The translations under genes and the position numbers were made by a program. The notes beneath the pieces were generated by a model. That model did not search any database and had not been told where the DNA came from. It saw only the letters and a program-made list of their open reading frames with translations. From contig NZ_RJJE01000009.1 in the NCBI RefSeq assembly GCF_003721565.1, forward strand, positions 1,178,934-1,242,933: 64,000 bases of DNA, written 5' to 3'. Below are positions 58,353 through 64,000 of the stretch, in pieces. Position 1 is the stretch's first letter. Every line of letters starts with the position of its first letter. The DNA comes from Rufibacter immobilis (GTDB taxonomy: Bacteria > Bacteroidota > Bacteroidia > Cytophagales > Hymenobacteraceae).

Positions 58353-59732
58353 TTAAAACCGCTGTATTTGCCCGGCTTTCAATCTAGCCAGATACTCTTT
58401 CGTGGCCGCCATCACCCTAGGCGACAGCAACAATGCGCACGTCATGGTAGGAACGGCCATAAATGCAAAGGCGGTATCCACCAGGTTGATCACTGAGGTA
58501 ATGGTGACAATGGCCCCAATAATGATGGTGAGGATATAGAAGTAGTCATACAGGCGGCGGTACTTGAACCCGAACAGGTAGGTGAAGCACTTGGAGCCGT
58601 AGTAGCAGTAAGAGAACAGAGAGGTAAACGCGAAGATGAACACGCAGACCACCAGCAGGTATTTGCCCACCTGGGGCATGGCTTCGCCAAAAGCCGCCGC
58701 CGTCATGGAAACTCCGTTGCCGGAATTCGTTTCCCAAACGCCCGTCACCAGAATGGCCAGCCCCGTCATGGTGCAGACCACAATGGTGTCAATGAACGGT
58801 TCCCACATAGCCACCAAGCCTTCGCGTACCGGCTCATTGTTCTGCGATTCGCCGTGCATCATGGCGGCAGTGCCAATGCCGGCCTCATTGGAGAATGACG
58901 CGCGGCGGGCACCCATGATGATTACCTGCATCACGGCTCCGCCCATCATGGCATTGCCAGTAAACGCATCTTCAAAAATAAGGGAGAACATGCCGGGCAC
59001 AGCCGAGATATTGGAGAAGATGATGTACAGCACCGAGCCCGTGTAGAGCACCACCATGAACGGCACCAGTTTGGAAGCCACCGCCGCAATGCGTTTGAGG
59101 CCGCCAAACAAAATGATAGACACCAGCAGCGCCATGGCCATGCCCATGATGAGGTTAGACACAAACGTATCTTCCCCTACCACGCCGCTGGGCTTGAGCA
59201 CCACATCGGTGATGATCTGGGTAAGTTGATTGGCCTGAAAGAGCGGCAGGGTCCCAAACAAACCGGCAAAAGCGAACAAGATGGACAAAGGCTTCCATTT
59301 CTTGCCCAACCCCTGTGTAACCATGTACATGGGTCCGCCTTCCACGGCACCCAATTCATTCTTGCCGCGGTACATGATGGAAAGGGTACAGGTAAAAAAT
59401 TTGGTGGCCATGCCCACAAATGCGCTCACCCACATCCAGAACAGCACGCCGGGTCCGCCCATGGCAATGCCCACGGCCACCCCACTGATGTTGCCCATGC
59501 CAATGGTAGAAGCCAGGGCGCTGGCCATGGCCTGAAACGGCGTGATTTGCCCGGCTGCGTTAGGATCCTGGTACTTGCCCTGCAAGATACGGATAGAATG
59601 ACCCATCATCCGGAACGGGATAAGACGGCAGTACAGCATCAGGAATAAGCCACCGCCCATCAATAAAATCAGCAAGGGCATTCCCCAAGCCAGACTACTG
59701 GCCTCCGCCAGAAAAGCATCTATTTTTTCCAC
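58353..59732 (-). CDS. Alanine/glycine:cation symporter (AGCS) family protein
   Basis: The 459-residue protein has about eleven membrane segments. It has the AGCS signatures GNISGVAVGIAMGGPGVLFWMWVSAFVGMATKFFTCTLSIMYR and GARRASFSNEAGIGTAAMMHGES, the latter near residue 275. Members import alanine or glycine with Na+ or H+. It is monocistronic, with a promoter box at 59761. Confidence 0.93.
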   Translation of the reverse strand: MEKIDAFLAEASSLAWGMPLLILLMGGGLFLMLYCRLIPFRMMGHSIRILQGKYQDPNAAGQITPFQAMASALASTIGMGNISGVAVGIAMGGPGVLFWMWVSAFVGMATKFFTCTLSIMYRGKNELGAVEGGPMYMVTQGLGKKWKPLSILFAFAGLFGTLPLFQANQLTQIITDVVLKPSGVVGEDTFVSNLIMGMAMALLVSIILFGGLKRIAAVASKLVPFMVVLYTGSVLYIIFSNISAVPGMFSLIFEDAFTGNAMMGGAVMQVIIMGARRASFSNEAGIGTAAMMHGESQNNEPVREGLVAMWEPFIDTIVVCTMTGLAILVTGVWETNSGNGVSMTAAAFGEAMPQVGKYLLVVCVFIFAFTSLFSYCYYGSKCFTYLFGFKYRRLYDYFYILTIIIGAIVTITSVINLVDTAFAFMAVPTMTCALLLSPRVMAATKEYLARLKAGQIQRF

Positions 59733-59760
59733 TAAATCTGTTTATTAGTAAAAGAGCCTG

Positions 59761-59768
59761 CAAACTTA
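59761..59768 (-). promoter_or_regulatory. Promoter -7 box (TAAGTTTG) for the AGCS symporter
   Basis: Minus-strand TAAGTTTG matches TAnnTTTG and lies 28 bases before the ATG at 59730-59732. Confidence 0.45.
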
Positions 59769-59879
59769 CGGCAGGATTTCGGCAAAACCGCCAAATCTCT
59801 ATAGAGTAATAGGAGAAAGCAAAAACAAGTTTTTCTCCTAAGGCATCATTGGAGACGCAGGGGCGTACTGAAGGAAAGG

Positions 59880-60281
59880 TTAGAGAAAACGCGCTTTGAG
59901 AGCGGGGATAGGCAGCATGCAGCTTTCCTGCTGGCCAAACCAGCGGTACCGGTTGCGGGAAACCCAATCATACACCGGGTCACGGAGGAATTTAGGCACT
60001 AGCATGAAGCCGTACAGTAAGCCCCAGGCACCGCCTAAACGTCTGAAAACCTTGAGTGCCGCCGTTGACCGGCTGTACAGCTGCCCATCTTCTATGAAAA
60101 GGAAGCTCCTGAATTCTTCTGTTGGCATCCCATATGCACTAAGTACCTCCTGCCCTACCCCCGACTGCAACGAGGCGAACCGGAAATATGCCTGTGTGTC
60201 ATGCCTGATCACAAACTGCACAAATCCGTTACAAAGATTACAGACCCCATCAAATAGAATAGTAGGAGAAGTAGGTAGCAT
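59880..60281 (-). CDS. DCC family thiol-disulfide oxidoreductase
   Basis: The 133-residue protein has the defining DxxCxxC motif at its start (FDGVCNLCNGFVQFVIRHD, Asp11, Cys14, Cys17) and the family pattern FRFASLQSGVGQEVLSAYG and YSRSTAALKVFRRLGGAWGLLYGFMLVPKFLRDPVYDWVSRNRYRWFG. The thioredoxin-like fold suggests redox activity, but no substrate is established. No promoter box was found. Confidence 0.9.
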   Translation of the reverse strand: MLPTSPTILFDGVCNLCNGFVQFVIRHDTQAYFRFASLQSGVGQEVLSAYGMPTEEFRSFLFIEDGQLYSRSTAALKVFRRLGGAWGLLYGFMLVPKFLRDPVYDWVSRNRYRWFGQQESCMLPIPALKARFL

Positions 60282-60474
60282 AGTGGGTTAGACTAGTATA
60301 AACACTTAGTGGGTACGTACCGGCTAAGGCCCTAGTTCAGCCTTATTTGCTACCCTTTGATAAATTTTAACAAAAGAATGGCACCTTTCTAAGAAGTGTG
60401 CGTAAAAGATGAACTTGAAAAGCAGAACTAAATTAAAAAAACAATTTATAACCATCCATTAATCTAACTGAACT

Positions 60475-60915
60475 ATGAAAAAGACGTTTTTAAACTTCTT
60501 CGCTGTTGCCGCTCTTGTAGCTACCGGTGCTATGACTTCTTGCTCTGGAAGCTCTGAGACTACCACAGACACCACGTCTACGGACATGAGCACTGAGGCC
60601 GGTACTACCACAGGCACTACTTCTGGCACTACGGGTACTACAGGCTCAACGGGCACCACATACGGCACCACCGGAACCACTACCGGTACTACTGGAACAA
60701 CCACAGGCACCACTACAGGTACTACGGGCTCAACCGGTACAACATACGGCACAACCGGTACCACTACCGGTACTACAACTGGAACAACCACCGGAACTAC
60801 TACGGGTACCACTACCGGCACCACCACTGGTACAACCGGAACAACTGGTACTACAGGCACCACCGGAACTACCACAGGTACCACTACCGGAACAACTGGC
60901 ACTACCAGCCGCTAG
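60475..60915 (+). CDS. Thr/Gly repeat lipoprotein (low-complexity surface protein)
   Basis: The 146-residue protein has a lipoprotein signal (MKKTFLNFFAVAALVATGAMTSCSGSS) followed by about 105 residues made almost only of Thr and Gly in TTG and TTTG units, with two GSTGTTYGTTGTTTG blocks. The DNA is a degenerate 9-12-base minisatellite of GGNACNACN type with varied codons, so amino-acid content is conserved better than DNA. It is probably a flexible surface spacer; function unknown. Its length is likely to vary between strains. Confidence 0.75.
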   Translation: MKKTFLNFFAVAALVATGAMTSCSGSSETTTDTTSTDMSTEAGTTTGTTSGTTGTTGSTGTTYGTTGTTTGTTGTTTGTTTGTTGSTGTTYGTTGTTTGTTTGTTTGTTTGTTTGTTTGTTGTTGTTGTTGTTTGTTTGTTGTTSR

Positions 60916-60953
60916 TACTCTCCCATGACGTTCCTCGGAACGAAGTAATGATG

Positions 60954-60995
60954 CAGAAAAGGCAAGGCCCACCGGTTTTGCCTTTTCTGTTTCTT
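60954..60995 (+). terminator. Terminator after the Thr/Gly repeat gene
   Basis: CAGAAAAGGCAA and TTGCCTTTTCTG form a 12-bp stem with a 12-base loop, followed by TTTCTTC. It is 39 bases after the stop codon. Confidence 0.7.
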
Positions 60996-61021
60996 CTCTC
61001 TCCACCTTCATCAGACTCTCT

Positions 61022-62527
61022 ATGCATCTACTTAGACAGTATCTGCATTGCGTGTTCTATACAGATACCAGGGCCCTCTCCCTCATGAGAATATGGGTGG
61101 CCAGTGTTCTGTTGCTGGACATTGGCATACGGGCTTCAGATATAGAGGCGCATTATTCCAACATGGGGGTTCTGCCCTTGCATGTATTACACGCCAATGC
61201 CTGGAACCAATATTTCTTCTCCCTACACGCTTTAAGTGGCATGTGGCAGTTCCAGGCCATTCTTTTTGCCATAGCGGCGGCGGCGGCGGTCTGTCTGCTG
61301 CTGGGCTACCATACCCGTTGGGCCACTGCCATCTCCTGGATCTTGCTGGTGTCTCTGCACAACCGCAACCCGCTCATTACCCAATCCGGCGACAGCCTGC
61401 TGCGCATGTTGCTCTTCTGGGGCATGTTCCTGCCCTGGCACCGGCACTATTCTGTAGATGCCCGTCGCTCCCTCACCTCAGAAACCTCCAGCCACTACCT
61501 AAGCGCCGCCACTGCCGCCTATATCATGCAGGTGGGGTGGGTCTATGTTTTCACCGCCTTGCTGAAGAGCGGCCCAGACTGGACTGAAGACGGCACCGCC
61601 CTGTACTACGCCCTCAGCCTGGACCAGATCCTGATGCCCGGCGGCCGAATTCTCTACCAGTTTCCCCTCCTGATGGAGCAGCTCACCCATGCCACCTATT
61701 TTCTGGAATTGTGGCTGCCGTTTGTCTTGCTCATTCCCTGGCGGAACACGTGGTTCAGGATGCTGTTTTTTATCGCCATCGTAGGCCTGCACATTGGCAT
61801 TAGCCTTACCCTGTTTGTGGGGCTCTTTTACCTCATCAGTATTTCGGCGGTGATAGGGCTCTTGCCTACGCCGGTTATGAACGTGGTAGACCAGTACCTA
61901 CGCAAAGGGTACGCCAAGTTCCAGAAGCGCTGGGCCCGGCGGGGGGCAAACTGGCGTTCTCCCCTTGATCTGCAGGTACAACTCAAATGGACCTCGCCTA
62001 GGTGGGCTCAGGCTTTCCCGCGTAAATATGTGAGAGAAGGATTAGTACTGGTAGCCATGGTTTTGGCGTTCTGGTGGAACCTGAGCACCTTAGGCAAAAC
62101 GTACTTACAGGTACCAGAGCGCCTGCACTGGGCCACGCTGGTGCCCAGGCTGGACCAAAACTGGAGCATGTTCGCGCCCAATGTTTTCAAAGACGATGGC
62201 TGGTATGTGCTGGAAGGATCAACCAATTCCAATAAAAAAGTGGACCTGAACCAGCAGGGCAAAGAGCCCGACACCACCAAACCTGCCTCTGTCATGAGCC
62301 TCTTCAAAAATGACCGCTGGCGCAAATACTCAGAGAACTATCTGTTTACCCCTAATGAGTACATGCGGCCTTACTACTGCTTTTACCTGCTGCGCCGCTG
62401 GAATGAGTCTCACCCGCCCGAGGAACAGATTCACGAGCTGTCTGTCATTTACATGAAGGAGTTCTCTTTACCAGACTACAAAACCGCTCCCATTCAGCGC
62501 GAAGTACTCTGCCACTGCAAACCATAG
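61022..62527 (+). CDS. HTTM domain-containing membrane protein
   Basis: The 501-residue protein has about six to eight membrane segments and the horizontally transferred transmembrane (HTTM) pattern: RALSLMRIWVASVLLLDI, YSNMGVLPLHVLH, HNRNPLITQSGDSLLRMLLFWGMFLPWHRHYSVD and VYVFTALLKSGPDWTEDGTALYYALSLDQ. A soluble C-terminal part contains DQNWSMFAPNVFKDDGWYVLEG. The domain is related to vitamin-K-dependent gamma-carboxylase, but the bacterial reaction is unknown. Confidence 0.85.
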   Translation: MHLLRQYLHCVFYTDTRALSLMRIWVASVLLLDIGIRASDIEAHYSNMGVLPLHVLHANAWNQYFFSLHALSGMWQFQAILFAIAAAAAVCLLLGYHTRWATAISWILLVSLHNRNPLITQSGDSLLRMLLFWGMFLPWHRHYSVDARRSLTSETSSHYLSAATAAYIMQVGWVYVFTALLKSGPDWTEDGTALYYALSLDQILMPGGRILYQFPLLMEQLTHATYFLELWLPFVLLIPWRNTWFRMLFFIAIVGLHIGISLTLFVGLFYLISISAVIGLLPTPVMNVVDQYLRKGYAKFQKRWARRGANWRSPLDLQVQLKWTSPRWAQAFPRKYVREGLVLVAMVLAFWWNLSTLGKTYLQVPERLHWATLVPRLDQNWSMFAPNVFKDDGWYVLEGSTNSNKKVDLNQQGKEPDTTKPASVMSLFKNDRWRKYSENYLFTPNEYMRPYYCFYLLRRWNESHPPEEQIHELSVIYMKEFSLPDYKTAPIQREVLCHCKP

Positions 62528-62589
62528 CGCCTGTTTTCTGCCAGATACGTAAAAGCAGTATGTTTCACCTTAACCCGAAAGGAGACAAG

Positions 62590-62769
62590 ATGCCACAAGG
62601 AGATAAATCTGCCTACACAGACAAACAGAAACGGCAGGCCCAACACATAGAAGAAAGCTACGAGAAAAAAGGCCTAAGCGAGGAAGAAGCCGAGAAACGG
62701 GCCTGGGCCACCGTGAACAAGCAAGACGGCGGCGGCAAGAAAAGTGGCTCGGGCCGCAAGCACTCGTAA
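62590..62769 (+). CDS. Small hydrophilic protein, 59 residues, unknown function
   Basis: From the ATG at 62590, which follows an AGGAG-type site, it reads MPQGDKSAYTDKQKRQAQHIEESYEKKGLSEEEAEKRAWATVNKQDGGGKKSGSGRKHS. The YTDKQKRQAxHIxxSYxxxGxxxxxAxxRAWATVNK pattern occurs in small conserved proteins of many bacteria, some annotated as plasmid stabilisation proteins without proof. A strong palindrome follows. Confidence 0.75.
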   Translation: MPQGDKSAYTDKQKRQAQHIEESYEKKGLSEEEAEKRAWATVNKQDGGGKKSGSGRKHS

Positions 62770-62791
62770 TTTGCAGCTCTACTGAAATGAC

Positions 62792-62855
62792 AAAACACAG
62801 GATCCGTTTAGGGGCTGTTTTTGGAAAAACAGCCCCTAAACGGATCCTGTGTTTT
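62792..62855. repeat. Dispersed palindrome, perfect with 31-bp arms
   Basis: A 64-bp perfect palindrome with GG at its centre. The GTTTAGGGGCTGTTTTT core is extended outward by AAAACACAGGATCC and its complement, unique to this locus. It lies between convergent genes, 23 bases after one stop and 19 before the other. Confidence 0.95.
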
Positions 62856-62874
62856 ACGCCAAGGATTCTGTTAA

Positions 62875-63378
62875 TTACCTCTTCACCTTCCGCAGCCACT
62901 TGGCCACACCACCGGCTACCACACCCGCTAAAAGATAATACCCAATGGTAAGGGCCTGAGTCTGCTTGGTCCGGTTGCTGGGAGCGGTACCCAAGCCCAT
63001 AGGTCCGGGCAAGGCCACTCCGCCCACTCCCGCCAAAGCGCCCAGAATAGTGCCGCGCCAGATGGCTTTTTTACCACCGCCGGTTAAACTGTAGTACAAC
63101 CCATTGGAGATAATGTCGCCTACCAGTGACCAGGTATGCAATTGGTCTCTAGGAGGCGGAGTCTGGCCGACGTAGCGCAAGCCTTTGGCAATGGCGCGCA
63201 TGCCCAGAATATCCATGCGGGGAGCATTGGGGTAAAAGCGGCGTACGCTTTCATGTACCAAAGTCACGGCCACTGCCCCCGCCAAACCGCTCAGCCCAAT
63301 CCTGAGCCATTTGTTCAAGCGCTTTTTAGAGGCCTTCTTGGTGGTTTTATGTCGTTTCTTGTCTTTCTTGGATCCCAT
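62875..63378 (-). CDS. Hypothetical membrane protein with basic N-terminus
   Basis: The 167-residue protein has a Lys/Arg-rich start (MGSKKDKKRHKTTKKASKKRLNKW). Three glycine-rich hydrophobic segments follow (about residues 30-43, 108-125 and 142-160), the second and third of GALAGVGGVALPGPMGLG and YYLLAGVVAGGVAKW type. I do not recognise the family. It looks like a small inner-membrane protein with a cytoplasmic basic tail. It is convergent with the gene at 62590. Confidence 0.65.
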   Translation of the reverse strand: MGSKKDKKRHKTTKKASKKRLNKWLRIGLSGLAGAVAVTLVHESVRRFYPNAPRMDILGMRAIAKGLRYVGQTPPPRDQLHTWSLVGDIISNGLYYSLTGGGKKAIWRGTILGALAGVGGVALPGPMGLGTAPSNRTKQTQALTIGYYLLAGVVAGGVAKWLRKVKR

Positions 63379-63494
63379 AGCGTCTACGTTCTTTAGCTTC
63401 GTATTAATACTGAAGGCCTTCAGCCCTCCAAAGAATTTTAACCGATTTCAGCCATAAAAGTTGTCTTAGGCTCAGCCCTGTTCCCTTACAAGTG

Positions 63495-63532
63495 GCGTTT
63501 AGGAGCCGTTTTTGCCAAAACTGCCCCAAAAC
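63495..63532. repeat. Dispersed palindrome, degenerate copy upstream of the DEAD-box gene
   Basis: GCGTTTAGGAGCCG pairs loosely with CTGCCCCAAAAC around TTTTTGCCAAAA. It precedes the promoter box at 63553, so unlike the dsbA-family leader it is not transcribed from it. Confidence 0.65.
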
Positions 63533-63552
63533 AGAGACTGAATCTTTTTACC

Positions 63553-63560
63553 TATCTTTG
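63553..63560 (+). promoter_or_regulatory. Promoter -7 box (TATCTTTG) for the DEAD-box helicase
   Basis: TATCTTTG lies 76 bases before the ATG at 63637 and gives a leader of about 70 bases, long for this window. DEAD-box genes are often regulated through such leaders, which is only a suggestion here. Confidence 0.5.
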
Positions 63561-63636
63561 CGTCTTCTTAGTAGCGGACCACAGTATTCCGCTTTTTTTC
63601 ATGCGTGGCCATCACTTACGGCCGTTACCATTCATA

Positions 63637-64000
63637 ATGACATTTTCAGAACTAAACTTAATAGAACCCCTGCTGCAGGCCCTGCAGGAAGAGGGGTACA
63701 CCTCCCCTACCCCTATCCAGGAACAAGCCATTCCGCCCGTGCTCAACGGAGACGATATCTTGGGTTGTGCCCAAACGGGGACCGGGAAAACCGCAGCCTT
63801 CAGCTTACCGTTGCTGCAACGCTTGCATGAGGCAGGTCCTTCGCACCCGGCCAAAGCCATTAGAGCATTGATCTTAACTCCTACCCGGGAACTTGCCCTG
63901 CAAATTGGCGACAGCATCAAGGCTTACGGCCGTTATACCAACATCAAGCACACCGTGGTTTTTGGCGGCGTGGGTCAGGTACCGCAGGTAGAGCAGATTA
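63637..64000 (+). CDS. DEAD-box ATP-dependent RNA helicase, N-terminal part
   Basis: The first 121 residues are visible: [33 protein letters not shown] (Q motif), [18 protein letters not shown] (Walker A) and [20 protein letters not shown] (motif Ia). The gene runs off the right edge before the DEAD box. The layout is that of RhlE-type cold-shock or ribosome-assembly helicases. Confidence 0.93.
   Translation, partial: MTFSELNLIEPLLQALQEEGYTSPTPIQEQAIPPVLNGDDILGCAQTGTGKTAAFSLPLLQRLHEAGPSHPAKAIRALILTPTRELALQIGDSIKAYGRYTNIKHTVVFGGVGQVPQVEQI

Overview
The window is chromosomal DNA from a Bacteroidota bacterium. It most resembles the Hymenobacteraceae (Cytophagales, a Rufibacter/Pontibacter/Hymenobacter-type genome); the genus is an inference from gene content, not a measured placement. 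Supporting signs are Bacteroidota-restricted families (DUF4292, DUF4834, DUF5686, DUF4230), a fused MurF-alanine racemase, a short CarB without the C-terminal allosteric domain, and promoters of the TAnnTTTG type. I saw no rRNA, tRNA, CRISPR array, prophage or recognisable transposase.

Layout. 1-6.6 kb: end of nadK, CBS protein, alpha/beta hydrolase, trpG/pabA, cvpA and yqeY on the minus strand; then pdxJ, a membrane protein, an esterase and an RsmI-like methylase on the plus strand. 6.7-13.7 kb: minus-strand envelope cluster (EnvC-like, DUF4292 lipoprotein, TPR protein, sugar nucleotidyltransferase, dut, flippase). 13.9-24.5 kb: enoyl-CoA hydratase, the rimP-nusA-infB operon, feoA-feoB and a Bax-inhibitor-1 protein. 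24.8-41.6 kb: murF-alr, two EamA transporters, VOC protein, DUF5686 protein, recX, DUF4230, twin membrane glycosyltransferase-like genes, a D-cysteine desulfhydrase/ACC deaminase-like gene, yfhO, DUF4834 and an FkbM methyltransferase. 41.7-44.0 kb: an AT-rich island of small genes with attC-like hairpins and none of the window's dispersed palindromes, so probably acquired. 44.1-64 kb: serine beta-lactamase-like lipoprotein, LTA-synthase-like protein, DsbA-family protein, a marR-OYE regulatory pair with two matching operators, a DinG-like helicase, carB, an AGCS symporter, a DCC protein, a Thr/Gly repeat lipoprotein, an HTTM protein and the start of a DEAD-box RNA helicase.

The most striking feature is a family of about 34 intergenic palindromes, roughly one per 2 kb, with core GTTTAGGGGC...GCCCCTAAAC. 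They sit almost only between genes, commonly just after stop codons. About 20 are near-perfect. In many, the stem extends outward into sequence unique to that locus that is still perfectly self-complementary (35-bp arms at 45369-45442, 31-bp at 62792-62855, 27-bp at 37964-38019). Some copies have a different core with both arms changed in step (58268-58313, 57974-58018, 32291-32330). This does not fit simple transposition of a fixed unit. It suggests an element that copies its flank into the opposite arm, or strong selection on the hairpin, with a likely role as bidirectional terminators or 3'-end protectors.
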